DNA of 64,000 bases, taken from positions 1 through 64,000 of the forward strand of contig DASZBX010000013.1 in assembly GCA_035943635.1 (NCBI GenBank), given 5' to 3'. The number at the start of each line of letters is the position of its first letter. The stretch's first letter is position 1. Source of the stretch: DASZBX01 sp035943635. GTDB lineage: Bacteria; Actinomycetota; Actinomycetes; Streptomycetales; Catenulisporaceae. Positions 48,007 to 62,582 of this stretch are shown here, one piece after another. The notes below the pieces were generated by a model. That model was given only the letters and a program-made list of their open reading frames with translations, did not search any database and was not told where the DNA came from. Position numbers and translations under genes: made by a program.

Positions 48007-50505
48007 TCAGCGCCCGGTTGCGTTGTCCAGGAGGGCGAGGCGTTCTGCGACGGCTGCGTAGCCGGGGGCGCCGGTCTGCTGGAGGAAACCCTTTGCCTCT
48101 ACCAGGAATCCGCGCTCAGCTTCGATGTCGTGGGTCTGTTGGGCACACGCGGCGCGCAGGACGGCGACTTGTGCCCGCTGCACCAGCGCCGACTGGGTGT
48201 TCATGATGGCGGCGGCCTGCTTGAGCGGATCGCTTGCCTCGTCTGGTCTGCCTTGACGCAGCGCGGCCTCGCCCAAGCTCATCAGGACTCTGGCCTCGTT
48301 GTACGGATCCGGCAGCTTGCGCATCTCGTCCAACGCGCGCAGGAGTCGGGCTTTCGCGTCGTCGTAATGGCCCATACCGCTCAGGGCGCGGCCAGTGTGG
48401 TGTTCCAGCAGCGCCAGTGCTCTCGGATCGCCGACTCTCGTGGCGAGGATCTTCGCCTCGGCGAACAGGTCGGCGGCTTCCTCGAAACGTTCCTGGGCCA
48501 GGCGGATCAGGCCGAGCGATTCGATCGCCGTGGCCTGGCCGCGTTCGTGCCCTGCTTCGCGGTCGGCTTCCCGGGCCTTGGTCAGTTCGCGTTCGGCCTC
48601 GGCGGTGCGGCCCTGGCCGATCAGGCCGAAGGCGAGTTGGGCGTGCATCCGGCCCTGGGCGCGCAGGTCGCCCAGTTCGGTCGCGGATTTGACGCCCAGC
48701 CGGTGCACGCGGACCCATTCCTCATGGTGGCCGAGCCGGAAGAACAGGGCCCACATTCCCTCGCACAGCTGCCAGACCAGGTCGTAGAAGCAGTGCTGGT
48801 CTGCTTGGACCACTGCTTCCACAAGGTCGGCGCGGGCCAGCTCGAGTGCGTTGAGGGCAGCGGCAGCACTGGGGTAGGTCGATGCGCCAGGAGCGCCTTC
48901 ACGCGCGTCTCGCTCGAACCGCTGATACGCGACGCCCAGGTGCCAGCGCTTGGGCATGACGGCGGAATCGGCACGGATGGCGAAGTCCCGGTGCCGGGCC
49001 ACAATGGCGCGGGTGGCCGCGGTGACCGCCTCGATGCCGTCGTCGGCGAGCGCCCGTAGTGCGGATTGGCGTCGGACGCGTTCGTGGATCCGGTAGCGCG
49101 GGTCGCCGGTCGGGCCGTCGGGTAGCGACTCGATCAGGCCGACGCGGTGCAGCTGCGTCAGCATCGCGGCCGCCTCGCGCTCGTCGGTCAGGCCGCCGGC
49201 GGCCATGGCTACGCCCGGTGTGATCGACGGCCAGGCGTGCACGGCCAGCAGGCGGTGCAGGCGGGCGGCGGACGCGGGGATGGCGTCGTAGCCGCCGAGC
49301 AGATCGGTCTGGTCTGGGATGGGGATGACGGCCATGGGTCCCGTGGTCCTCGTCTCTGTCGAGGGTGGCTGGCCTTCGTGGTCGGAGTCACGGTCGGCCG
49401 CGAGTCGGCTGCCTTCCACCCACAGCTTGAGCGGCAGGCCGCTACATCCACGCGCCACGGATCCCAGATCGACGGCCCCGGCGGTACGTTCGCCGGTTTC
49501 GAGGATGGCGTCGAGCAGACGCCGCGCCTCGTCATCCGGGAGCGGTGGGATCTGGCGGAACTGTGCGCCCCGGTCGGCCAGGCCGCGCAGTGGTTCGCGG
49601 CTGGTGATGATGGTGAGCGAGCCTCGCGACCTGGTCAGCAGGGGTCCGACCTGGGCGGCCGAGCCGGCGTCGTCCAGCAGGACGATCAGGCGCAGGTCGG
49701 CGGTGCGGCTGAGGAACAGGTCTTCGAGCCACTGCGGATCGCCCGGGATGAACTGCGGGTTGACGCCCAGGATGCCCAGGAACCGGGCCAGGGCCGAGGC
49801 CGGGTGCAGGGCGCCTTCGCCGGTCGAGCCGCGCAGGTCGGCGTACAGCTCGCCGTCCGGGAAGCGGTCGGACACCCGGTCGACGAGTTCGACCGCGGTG
49901 GACGTCTTGCCGATGCCGCCCTCGCCGTGGAGGTTCACGATCCGGGCCGGGTTCTCCCGGCGCAGCACCTCGGCGGCCAGGTGGGCGAGCAGGCCTTCGT
50001 GGTTGGTGTAGTGCGCCGCGCCCGGTGGCACGATCCTGGGGACCGGCGTGCCGGGCACGATGAAGGGTTGCGGGGCTTGCATGACCGTGGTGATCGTGTT
50101 GTTCGAGACCTGCGAGGCCTGGATCATCGGGCCGTAGGTGTTCTCGAACCGGCCCACGACCAGGGCGGGGGCGGTCTGCTGGTCCCCCAGGTCGGCGACC
50201 AGGGCGATCAGCTCGCGGGCGAGGTCGGGGTCGGCTTCGGCGAGACCGGACAGGCTGCGGATCAGGGCGAGTTCGGTCTGGTCGCGCAGTTCGTGGTAGG
50301 ACGCCGGATCGGCGGAGCGGCTGGCCTGTTCCAGTTCGCCGCGGGTCGTCTCCAGGCGGTGTTCCGTCTCGGCGGCCTCCTGGTCGTGGCCGCGGGACAG
50401 GATCCGCGCGAAGCGTTTCTTCACCGCGCCCCAGCTGTCGGTGGTCATCGCGCCGACCAGACTGCCGGCCGCTGTGGACGCCAGCTTGATCAGCTCTGGA
50501 TCCAT
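48007..50505 (-). CDS. STAND-type NB-ARC ATPase with TPR repeats
   Basis: An 832-residue signalling protein. The N-terminal 150 residues are helical and end in the linker NNTITTVMQAPQPFIVPGTPVPR. The NTPase has Walker A GEGGIGKTS (about 194-202), Walker B in LRLIVLLDDAG and sensor LTIITSREPL. A winged-helix-like module follows, then TPR-type helices from about residue 600, with units such as AQLAFGLIGQGRTAEAERELTKARE and ALLEHHTGRALSGMGHYDDAKARLLRALDE. Unlike the SARP at 5190 it has no DNA-binding domain. Such proteins are switches in regulation or defence; the target is unknown. It is convergent with the pseudogene (15-bp gap) and divergent from furA. Confidence 0.85.
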   Translation of the reverse strand: MDPELIKLASTAAGSLVGAMTTDSWGAVKKRFARILSRGHDQEAAETEHRLETTRGELEQASRSADPASYHELRDQTELALIRSLSGLAEADPDLARELIALVADLGDQQTAPALVVGRFENTYGPMIQASQVSNNTITTVMQAPQPFIVPGTPVPRIVPPGAAHYTNHEGLLAHLAAEVLRRENPARIVNLHGEGGIGKTSTAVELVDRVSDRFPDGELYADLRGSTGEGALHPASALARFLGILGVNPQFIPGDPQWLEDLFLSRTADLRLIVLLDDAGSAAQVGPLLTRSRGSLTIITSREPLRGLADRGAQFRQIPPLPDDEARRLLDAILETGERTAGAVDLGSVARGCSGLPLKLWVEGSRLAADRDSDHEGQPPSTETRTTGPMAVIPIPDQTDLLGGYDAIPASAARLHRLLAVHAWPSITPGVAMAAGGLTDEREAAAMLTQLHRVGLIESLPDGPTGDPRYRIHERVRRQSALRALADDGIEAVTAATRAIVARHRDFAIRADSAVMPKRWHLGVAYQRFERDAREGAPGASTYPSAAAALNALELARADLVEAVVQADQHCFYDLVWQLCEGMWALFFRLGHHEEWVRVHRLGVKSATELGDLRAQGRMHAQLAFGLIGQGRTAEAERELTKAREADREAGHERGQATAIESLGLIRLAQERFEEAADLFAEAKILATRVGDPRALALLEHHTGRALSGMGHYDDAKARLLRALDEMRKLPDPYNEARVLMSLGEAALRQGRPDEASDPLKQAAAIMNTQSALVQRAQVAVLRAACAQQTHDIEAERGFLVEAKGFLQQTGAPGYAAVAERLALLDNATGR

Positions 50506-50824
50506 CGCAGGTTCCTCACCGGGGTCGTAGTCGGGGCCGCCGTCGTGGTGTCACCACCGTGGCCGACCGAGTTGTATGAGACGTGTGACGCACGCCCACG
50601 ATAGAGGAACACAGATCAATGCGATAGTCGCCCTGGCGCCGCGGCGTGGTCGGCCGTCCGGGTGAGTGCGGGTGCGCCACCCGTGCGCTCGGGCGCCGGC
50701 GGGGAGGTACTGCGTGTCGGGCCGTGAGAACGTGGTCCGAAGATCGTCCCGTGATCGCCGCCGCCCGCCGCCGCGGTCCTCCCGTCCGGCCGCCGGGGTC
50801 GCTCGTATCCCCGCCCGGCACAAG
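50506..50824. other. Divergent promoter region of the STAND and furA genes
   Basis: No gene is supported in this stretch of about 320 bp; plus- and minus-strand frames are Arg/Pro-rich and compositional. It should contain the promoter of the minus-strand STAND gene. The furA control region begins at 50825. Confidence 0.5.
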
Positions 50825-50855
50825 ACTTGTACTATTCGCTTACTTGAACTGTTCG
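50825..50855 (+). promoter_or_regulatory. Direct repeat upstream of furA, candidate FurA box
   Basis: ACTTGTACTATTCG (50825-50838) and ACTTGAACTGTTCG (50842-50855) differ at two of 14 positions and are 17 bp apart, in an AT-rich window just upstream of the furA ATG. In actinobacteria FurA represses its own furA-katG operon from a site in this position. Confidence 0.65.
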
Positions 50856-50880
50856 TGTTTAGAGAGATAGGGTCGTCCTC

Positions 50881-51360
50881 ATGACCGCGTCCCAGACACC
50901 GACCACCGCGGACGAGCTGCGGGGAGCCGGGCTGCGGGTGACGGCCGCTCGGGTCGCGCTGCTGCACGCGGTGCGCGACGGCGACCACCTCGGGGTCGAG
51001 GCGATCGCCGACGAAGTGCGCGGGCGCGTCGGCCACATCTCGCTCCAGGCCGTCTACGAGGCCCTGCACGCGCTGACCGCGGCGGGGCTGATCCGGCGGA
51101 TCGAGCCGGCCGGAAGTCCGGCCCGGTTCGAGGGGCGGGTGGGCGACAACCACCACCACGTCGTGTGCCGCGGGTGCGGCGTCGTGTCCGACGTCGACTG
51201 CGCGGTGGGCGACGCCCCCTGTCTGACCGCCTCCGACGACCACGGCTTCGCGATCGACGAGGCCGAGGTCGTGTACTGGGGCCTGTGCCCCGCCTGTTCC
51301 GCCGCCCGCAGCTCCCCGGGCGCCGTAATCCCCGAAGTACGGAAGGATCCCCATGCCTGA
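50881..51360 (+). CDS. furA: Fur-family repressor (FurA/CatR type)
   Basis: This 159-residue Fur protein has a winged helix (LRGAGLRVTAARVALLHAV, ISLQAVYEALHALTAAGLIRRIEPAGSPARFEGR), the metal segment DNHHHVVCRGCG and a second Cys pair WGLCPACSA for structural zinc. Its last codons overlap the katG start by eight bases. FurA senses peroxide and derepresses katG. The repeat at 50825-50855 is a likely operator. The ATG lacks a strong ribosome site and follows the promoter closely, so the mRNA leader is short. Confidence 0.93.
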   Translation: MTASQTPTTADELRGAGLRVTAARVALLHAVRDGDHLGVEAIADEVRGRVGHISLQAVYEALHALTAAGLIRRIEPAGSPARFEGRVGDNHHHVVCRGCGVVSDVDCAVGDAPCLTASDDHGFAIDEAEVVYWGLCPACSAARSSPGAVIPEVRKDPHA

Positions 51361-53587
51361 GAACGATGATGTTAACAACGACGCTATCGTCACCGATGCC
51401 AAGACCGACGAGGTGAGCGGCTGCCCGGTCGCCCACGGGCGCGCGCTGCCGCCGGTCCAGGGCGGCGGGAACCGCCAGTGGTGGCCGGAGCGGCTGAACC
51501 TGAAGATCCTGGCCAAGAACCCACCGGCCACCAACCCGCTGGGCGCGGACTTCGACTACGCGGCCGCGTTCCTCTCGCTGGACCTGCCGGCCGTCAAGCA
51601 GGACATCGCCGAGGTGCTGACCAGCTCGCAGGACTGGTGGCCGGCCGACTACGGCAACTACGGCCCGTTCATGATCCGGATGGCGTGGCACAGCGCGGGC
51701 ACGTACCGGATCAGCGACGGCCGCGGCGGCGCGGGGGCCGGCCAGCAGCGCTTCGCCCCGCTCAACAGCTGGCCGGACAACGTCAACCTGGACAAGGCCC
51801 GCCGGCTGCTGTGGCCGGTGAAGAAGAAGTACGGGCAGAAGCTGTCCTGGGCCGACCTGATGGTCCTGACCGGCAACGTCGCGCTGGAGACGATGGGCTT
51901 GGAGACCTTCGGCTTCGCCGGCGGCCGCGAGGACGTGTGGGAGTCCGAGGAGGACGTGTACTGGGGCCCGGAGCGGATCTGGCTCGACGACAAGCGCTAC
52001 ACCGGCGACCGTGAGCTCGAGGAGCCGCTCGGCGCGGTCCAGATGGGCCTGATCTACGTCAACCCGGAAGGCCCCAACGGCAACCCGGACCCGCTGGCCT
52101 CGGCCCGCGACATCCGGGAGACCTTCCGCCGGATGGCGATGAACGACGAGGAGACCGTGGCGCTGATCGCCGGCGGCCACACCTTCGGCAAGACCCACGG
52201 CGCGGGCCCGGCCGACAACGTCGCCGACGACCCCGAGGCCGCGCCGCTGGAGCTGCAGGGCCTGGGCTGGAAGAACTCCTTCGGCACCGGCAAGGGCGGG
52301 GACACGATCAGCAGCGGCCTCGAGGGCGCCTGGACCTACACCCCGACGGCCTGGGACAACACCTTCTTCGAGATCCTGTTCGGGTTCGAGTGGGAGCTGT
52401 CCAAGAGCCCGGCCGGCGCGCACCAGTGGAAGCCGAAGGGCGGGGCCGCGGCCGGCACCGTGCCGGACGCGCACGACCCGGCCAAGAGCCACGCCCCGAC
52501 CATGCTCACCAGCGACCTCGCGCTGCGGGTGGACCCGGCCTACGAGCAGATCTCCCGCCGGTTCCTGGAGAACCCGGACCAGCTCGCCGACGCGTTCGCC
52601 CGGGCCTGGTACAAGCTGACCCACCGCGACATGGGCCCGATCGTGCGCTACCTCGGCGCCGAGGTCCCGGCCGAGGTGCTGCTGTGGCAGGACCCGCTGC
52701 CCGCGGCCGCCCAGTCGGTGGTCAGCACGGCCGAGGTCGCCGCGCTCAAGGACCAGATCCTGGCCACCGGCCTGTCGGTGTCCCAGCTGGTGTCGGTCGC
52801 GTGGGCCTCGGCGTCCTCGTTCCGGGGCAGCGACAAGCGCGGCGGGGCCAACGGCGCGCGGATCCGGCTGGAGCCGCAGAACGGCTGGGAGGTCAACCAG
52901 CCGGCCGAGCTCGCGGCCGTGCTGCGCACGCTGGAGGAGGTGCAGGGCCGGTGGAACGCGGCCGGCGGCACCGAGGTCTCGCTGGCCGACCTGATCGTGC
53001 TGGCCGGCGGCGCGGCGGTGGAGAAGGCGGCCAAGGACGCCGGGGTCCCGGTCGTGGTGCCGTTCACCCCGGGCCGGGTGGACGCCTCGCAGGAGCAGAC
53101 CGACGTGGAGTCGTTCTCCGCCCTGGAGCCGACCGCGGACGGGTTCCGCAACTACCCCGGCAAGGGCAACCGGCTGCCGGCCGAGTACCTGCTGGTGGAC
53201 CGGGCGAACCTGCTCACCCTGACCGCTCCGGAGCTGACCGTGCTGGTCGGCGGCCTGCGCGTGCTGGGCGCGAACTACGGGCAGTCCCCGCTCGGCGTGT
53301 TCACCGACAAGCCCGGCACCCTGACCAACGACTTCTTCGTCAACCTGCTGGACCTGGGCACCACCTGGACCGCGGCGGCCGAGGACGCGAGCAGCTTCGA
53401 GGCCCGGGACGCCGCCGGCCAGGTCACCTGGACCGGCAGCCGGGCCGACCTGGTGTTCGGGTCGAACTCCGAACTGCGCGCGCTGGCCGAGGTCTACGCG
53501 AGCGACGACGCGAAGGAGAAGTTCGTGAACGACTTCGTCGCGGCGTGGGTGAAGGTCATGGAGCTGGACCGGTTCGACCTGGTCTGA
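51353..53587 (+). CDS. katG: Catalase-peroxidase
   Basis: This 744-residue bifunctional haem enzyme removes H2O2. The distal-site motif MIRMAWHSAGTYR contains the catalytic Arg, Trp and His. The proximal haem ligand is in LIAGGHTFGKTHGAG. The Met-Tyr-Trp crosslink Tyr lies in LMGLIYVNPEG-like sequence (MGLIYVNPEGPNGNPDP). A second, non-haem domain runs from about residue 430 (ADLIVLAGGAAVEKAA). Length matches the family. It is translationally coupled to furA and ends before a very strong hairpin. All expected features are present. Confidence 0.97.
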   Translation: MPENDDVNNDAIVTDAKTDEVSGCPVAHGRALPPVQGGGNRQWWPERLNLKILAKNPPATNPLGADFDYAAAFLSLDLPAVKQDIAEVLTSSQDWWPADYGNYGPFMIRMAWHSAGTYRISDGRGGAGAGQQRFAPLNSWPDNVNLDKARRLLWPVKKKYGQKLSWADLMVLTGNVALETMGLETFGFAGGREDVWESEEDVYWGPERIWLDDKRYTGDRELEEPLGAVQMGLIYVNPEGPNGNPDPLASARDIRETFRRMAMNDEETVALIAGGHTFGKTHGAGPADNVADDPEAAPLELQGLGWKNSFGTGKGGDTISSGLEGAWTYTPTAWDNTFFEILFGFEWELSKSPAGAHQWKPKGGAAAGTVPDAHDPAKSHAPTMLTSDLALRVDPAYEQISRRFLENPDQLADAFARAWYKLTHRDMGPIVRYLGAEVPAEVLLWQDPLPAAAQSVVSTAEVAALKDQILATGLSVSQLVSVAWASASSFRGSDKRGGANGARIRLEPQNGWEVNQPAELAAVLRTLEEVQGRWNAAGGTEVSLADLIVLAGGAAVEKAAKDAGVPVVVPFTPGRVDASQEQTDVESFSALEPTADGFRNYPGKGNRLPAEYLLVDRANLLTLTAPELTVLVGGLRVLGANYGQSPLGVFTDKPGTLTNDFFVNLLDLGTTWTAAAEDASSFEARDAAGQVTWTGSRADLVFGSNSELRALAEVYASDDAKEKFVNDFVAAWVKVMELDRFDLV

Positions 53588-53625
53588 GCTGGATGAGTGG
53601 TTTTTCCGCCGAATGAGTGACAGAT

Positions 53626-53665
53626 AGCTGTGGGGCACCGGATGCAGATCCGGTGCCCCACAGCT
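53626..53665. terminator. Very strong bidirectional terminator
   Basis: An 18-bp perfect stem with a four-base GCAG loop: AGCTGTGGGGCACCGGAT (53626-53643) with its complement at 53648-53665. It lies between the convergent katG and acyl-CoA carboxylase genes. Confidence 0.9.
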
Positions 53666-53681
53666 TGTGTGGTTCTTGCGG

Positions 53682-59144
<5,463 letters not shown>

Positions 59145-59490
59145 CGAAGCGAGCCTTTCTGGTAGCCGACACACACGTGGGACGTCTCCCCCGGTCCCGC
59201 TTTCGGTTAACAGTCTTCCGCCTACCGGCTGGTAGCGGAATGTCGTAAGCGGAGCACACCAGGTGCGAGCTTTTGTGGGGAACGACCAAAAGGGGGGTCC
59301 GCTGGTGGGGCCGTTCGAGTGAGAACGGGGGTCGGTACGGGTGGCTGAACTGCCGATCGGCCGCTCAGCCCGGCCCGGGCCGCCACGCCGGCCGGGTCCA
59401 GCCTACATAAGAAGCGTGATAGACATCACATTGTCGGCTCGCGGCGATCTTGCGCCGGGCCGGTGGGACCGTCAGGGTGCGGTCATCCGG
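59145..59490. other. Upstream region of the acyl-CoA carboxylase gene
   Basis: No gene is supported. It contains the inverted repeat at 59216-59240 and a smaller palindrome GTGAT-AGAC-ATCAC at 59416-59429 near TACATAAG. The carboxylase promoter should lie in 59160-59300 on the minus strand. Confidence 0.5.
59216..59240. promoter_or_regulatory. Inverted repeat upstream of the carboxylase gene
   Basis: TTCCG-C-CTACC (59216-59226) pairs with GGTAG-CGGAA (59231-59240), with one bulged base and a four-base loop. It lies 72-96 bp upstream of the GTG start, suitable for an operator or a leader hairpin. I cannot name the regulator. Confidence 0.5.
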
Positions 59491-59769
59491 ATGTACCACG
59501 ATTTGTCCGGGAAACATATTTTCGAACCCTTCGAAGCGGCGCAGGAGCTGCGGATCAGCCAGCCGAGCCTGACCCGCTCGGCCACCGCGCCGCACGGCGC
59601 GCCGTCCGTGCCGGTGTGCGTGGCCCGGCCGCGCCAGGGATCGCACCCGCTGGCCGCCGCGTTCTTCCGGGCCGCACTGCGGGCGCCGATCCCGCCCTAC
59701 GCGACCGCGCCGGGCGCCGCGCTCAGCGCGGAGCGGCCCGGCCCGGTCGGCGAGCGCGAGGCCGCGTAG
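59491..59769 (+). pseudogene. Possible LysR-like remnant
   Basis: The frame contains FEPFEAAQELRISQPSLTRS, which resembles the LysR helix-turn-helix. It then jumps to SHPLAAAFFRAAL, which could be the end of such a protein. Only about 93 codons remain against about 300 in LysR proteins, so at best it is an internally deleted remnant. Chance resemblance cannot be excluded. Confidence 0.22.
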
Positions 59770-59808
59770 GCGCGCGGGCGCCCGCCGACCGGGCCGGACG
59801 CCGCCGCG

Positions 59809-60180
59809 CTACCGGGAGGGCCCGGCGGCTCCGACCACCTCGGCCGGCGGGATGCCGGCCATGAGTTCCTCCACCGCGGCCTTCTGGGTGGCCCGGCGCA
59901 GTTCCTCCAGGGTCTGGTTGTAGTTCAGTTCGGCGATCGCCTCGATCCGCCACTCGACCACGCTCGCGTAGGGCGAGAGGACCTCGGCCAGTTCGCGCGG
60001 GGTATCGACCTCCACGAGGACGAAACCGTCGGTCCCGGTGCCGTACGTGTACCAGCCGTGCAGCCGGGACGGACGGTTGCTGCCCGCATCGTGCCGGCGC
60101 AGGAACCGGCGGGCCAGTTCGGACGCGCGCACGCCGGGCAGGGCTCTGTAGCCGCAGTGCCACCACATCTTCTCGGTCAC
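59809..60180 (-). CDS. DUF3303-domain protein
   Basis: This 123-residue small protein begins MWWHCGYRALPGVR-like (after MTEK), with RFLRRHDAGSNRPSRLHGWYTYGTGTDGFVLVEVDTPRELAEVLSPYASVVEWRIEAI, the DUF3303 pattern of ferredoxin-like alpha-beta proteins. Its ATG overlaps the stop of the PEP-mutase-family gene by four bases (ATGA), so the two are coupled. DUF3303 proteins have no known activity. It is the last gene of its operon. Confidence 0.82.
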   Translation of the reverse strand: MTEKMWWHCGYRALPGVRASELARRFLRRHDAGSNRPSRLHGWYTYGTGTDGFVLVEVDTPRELAEVLSPYASVVEWRIEAIAELNYNQTLEELRRATQKAAVEELMAGIPPAEVVGAAGPSR

Positions 60181-61121
60181 CTCATCCGTTGCAGTTCGTC
60201 GTAGCCGAGGCGCTGGGCGTCGGCCAGTTCTTCGGGGCGCCCGGTCCGCAGCAGGCCGTCGAACGCGTCGCGGGCCGCGGCCAGGCTCAGCCGGTACAGG
60301 GCGGAGCCGACCGACAGCCGGCGCACGCCGAGCCCGGCGAGTTCGGCCACCGTGAGCAGGGTGCTGCCGGCCAGCAGGTTCACCGGCGTGCGGTCGTAGC
60401 GGGCCAGCAGCTCGCCGACCATCCGGGCCTGCTCGGCCCGGTCGACGCCGGGCCCGGGGAAGCCGGGCACGAACACGCAGTCCGCGCCGGCGTCGGCGTA
60501 GCAGTGCAGCCGGCGCACGGTCTCGTCCATCCGCCGCTCCGGGGGCCCGGCCTTGACCCAGTACACGTCGGTCCGGGCGTTGACCACGATCGGCACGCCC
60601 AGCGACCGGGCCGCCTCCCCGGCCGCGATGAGGCGTTCGGCGTGGTCCCGGGGGTCGAACAGCTCGCCCTGGCGGGCCGGGTCGGGGTCGGCGTCCTCCA
60701 GGTTGATCCCGGCCGCGCCGGCCTCGATCACCGAGGCGACCGTGTCGGCGACCTCGTCGGCCGAACGGCCGTACCCGGTCTCCAGGTCGACGCTGACCGG
60801 GATGTCCACCGCGTCGGTGATCCGCGCGACGACGCCCAGCACGTGGTCCAGGTCCAGCCGCTCGCCGTCCGGGACGGCGTAGCCGGCCGCGATCCCGGCG
60901 CTGGTCGTGGCCAGGGCCCGGACCCCGGGCAGCGCGGCGAACAGGGCGGCGCTGCCGGCGTCCCAGGCGTTGGCCAGCACCAGCGGCTCGGGCCCGCGGT
61001 GCAGCTCGCGCAGCCGCCGGGCCCGGTCCGCGGCCGGGTTGCCGGACCCGGACCGCAGGTCGTGACCGTTCACCGGCCCGGCGATCCGGGTCGTGTCGTG
61101 GTTCGGGGTCAGGGGGTTCAT
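60177..61121 (-). CDS. Isocitrate lyase/PEP mutase superfamily enzyme
   Basis: A 314-residue TIM-barrel lyase. Features are LVLANAWDAGSAALFAALPGVRALATTSAGIA, DIPVSVDLETGYG (metal Asp/Glu), AGINLEDADPDPARQGELFDPRDHAERL, NARTDVYWVKAGPPERRM and FVPGFPGPG. The KKCGH loop of true isocitrate lyase is missing, so oxaloacetate decarboxylase or another C-C lyase is likelier. ATG 61121 has GAGGAG seven bases upstream; an upstream in-frame start (61136) is weaker. It lies just after the small ORF at 61126-61389 and is coupled to the DUF3303 gene. Confidence 0.88.
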   Translation of the reverse strand: MNPLTPNHDTTRIAGPVNGHDLRSGSGNPAADRARRLRELHRGPEPLVLANAWDAGSAALFAALPGVRALATTSAGIAAGYAVPDGERLDLDHVLGVVARITDAVDIPVSVDLETGYGRSADEVADTVASVIEAGAAGINLEDADPDPARQGELFDPRDHAERLIAAGEAARSLGVPIVVNARTDVYWVKAGPPERRMDETVRRLHCYADAGADCVFVPGFPGPGVDRAEQARMVGELLARYDRTPVNLLAGSTLLTVAELAGLGVRRLSVGSALYRLSLAAARDAFDGLLRTGRPEELADAQRLGYDELQRMR

Positions 61122-61125
61122 CAGC

Positions 61126-61389
61126 TCACTCCTCACTCTCGTCGGCGGCCGGATCGGGGACGGGGCGGCTCAGTAGCCGGACAGCAGCCACTGCAGCCGG
61201 GACAGCTCCTCGGCGGTGCCGCTGCCGGTGCGCGGTCCGGGCCGGGCAGGCGGTCAGGGCCGAGGACGGCAGCGAGTCCAGGGTGTCCAGGAACTGGCTC
61301 ACCTCGGCCGGGCGGGACTGCGTGGGCGGCGGCGCGCTGTAGTCGACGGTCGCGTCGTGCGCCGGTGTCAGTGTGGATTGGGCGCTCAC
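61126..61389 (-). CDS. Small ORF with strong ribosome site, probably frameshifted
   Basis: GTG 61389 has AAGGAG six bases upstream. The first 45 or so residues (ending EVSQFLDTLDSLPSSALTA) look genuine. After that the given frame becomes Arg/Ala-rich. A different frame continues TGSGTAEELSRLQWLLSGY and stops at 61170-61172, a far more protein-like end. A single indel near 61255 would join the two into a peptide of about 75 residues. It may be a small regulatory or precursor peptide co-transcribed with the lyase. I recognise no family. Confidence 0.45.
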   Translation of the reverse strand: MSAQSTLTPAHDATVDYSAPPPTQSRPAEVSQFLDTLDSLPSSALTACPARTAHRQRHRRGAVPAAVAAVRLLSRPVPDPAADESEE

Positions 61390-61523
61390 CTCGGGCTCCT
61401 TCGCCTCAGCGGGGTTGGTTCGGACTTGGGCGTATACAGGGATGACGGCAAGCGGGCATCCGCACCGGACCCGTTTGGCCGGTGCCGGTGCCCGGCCGGG
61501 ACTCCTGGTACGCCGGGTCCGGC

Positions 61524-62270
61524 TCAGGACCAGACGATGCCGAACTCGCCGTGCAGCGCCGCCGCGCCCGCCTCGGTCACCTGGACGCTGCGGCCGGTCT
61601 CCCGGCGCCGGATCCAGGTCTCGGTCAGGAACTTCTGCAGCAGGGACCGGCCGAGCAGGCCGGCCACGTGGTGGCGCTGTTCGCTCCAGTCCACGCAGTA
61701 GCGCACCAGGGTCCGGTTGCTCTCCGGGATCTGCACGCCGAGCCGGGTCAGGAAGTCCCAGCCGGTCGTGGTCAGGGCGTACTGCGCGTCCCGGCCGTAG
61801 CCGGCCGGCCGGTCCCCGGGCTCGCGCCGGCCGTCGCCGCCCTCGAGGTACCCGCGCTCGATCAGCGCGGCCATCACCGACACGCCGAGGCGCCCGGCCA
61901 GGTGGTCGTAGCAGGTGCGCGCGGACCGCAGCTGCTGGGCCCGGCTGCCTTCGCGCAGCGAGTGCACCGGGTGGGCCGGGGCCATACGGGTGAGCTGTTC
62001 GAGCAGTTCGCCCACCTGGTCCCCGGCCAGCCGGTAGTAGCGGTTGCGGCCGCGGGTCTCCACCTGCAGCAGGCCGGCCTCGGTCAGCTTGCCCAGGTGG
62101 CCGCTCGCGGTGGAGCGGGCCACCCCGGCCTCGTCGGCCAGGACGCCGGCCGACAGCGCCCGGCCGTCGTTCAGGGCCATCAGCACCCGGCAGCGGGCCC
62201 GGTCGGAGAGCAGGGAGCCGATCTCCGAGATGTCCACATCGCCGAGGATGCGCGTCGTTTCCAGGGTCAT
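61524..62270 (-). CDS. ArsR-family transcriptional regulator
   Basis: This 248-residue protein starts with an ArsR winged helix (ISEIGSLLSDRARCRVLMALNDGRALSAGVLADEAGVARSTASGHLGKLTEAGLLQVETRGRNRYYRLAG) and has a long C-terminal extension, as in a subgroup of actinobacterial ArsR-like regulators. No metal-binding Cys motif (CxC) is visible, so it probably senses something other than metal. It lies upstream of the small ORF and lyase operon on the same strand, with a 134-bp gap, and may control it. Confidence 0.87.
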   Translation of the reverse strand: MTLETTRILGDVDISEIGSLLSDRARCRVLMALNDGRALSAGVLADEAGVARSTASGHLGKLTEAGLLQVETRGRNRYYRLAGDQVGELLEQLTRMAPAHPVHSLREGSRAQQLRSARTCYDHLAGRLGVSVMAALIERGYLEGGDGRREPGDRPAGYGRDAQYALTTTGWDFLTRLGVQIPESNRTLVRYCVDWSEQRHHVAGLLGRSLLQKFLTETWIRRRETGRSVQVTEAGAAALHGEFGIVWS

Positions 62271-62357
62271 ATTTCGATGGTATGACCGGAATGGTTCGGT
62301 GGCGGGCGAACTGTTCGGCGGGGCGAGTGCCGCAGGTTCCGGCGGGCGGCCGGTCGG

Positions 62358-62560
62358 TCAGCCGGCCAGGCTCAGCAGCGGGCGGGCCCCGCCGACGTAG
62401 ACGTCGGCAGGCTGAAGCCGCTCTCCCGGGCCCCGGCCTGCATCGAGCGCAGGAAGGTGTTCACGCCGCGGTAGCGCGGCAGCAGGCCGGGGTGCACGCA
62501 GCGCGGCGTGGTATCCGACGCCTGATTCAGGGTGTCGGCACCGCGCCGCACTGCGTGGGT
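62358..62560 (-). pseudogene. Formyltransferase C-terminal remnant
   Basis: On the minus strand, one frame reads VHPGLLPRYRGVNTFLRSMQ, which carries the LPRYRG active-site region of formyltransferase-fold enzymes. After about 62410 another frame gives DVYVGGARPLLSLAG and a stop at 62358-62360, like a family C-terminus. The middle of the domain is missing. It appears to be a deletion and frameshift remnant. The rest of the 312-bp gap (62271-62582) holds nothing else I recognise. Confidence 0.45.
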
Positions 62561-62582
62561 CCGGTGTCTGCCTACTTCGACA

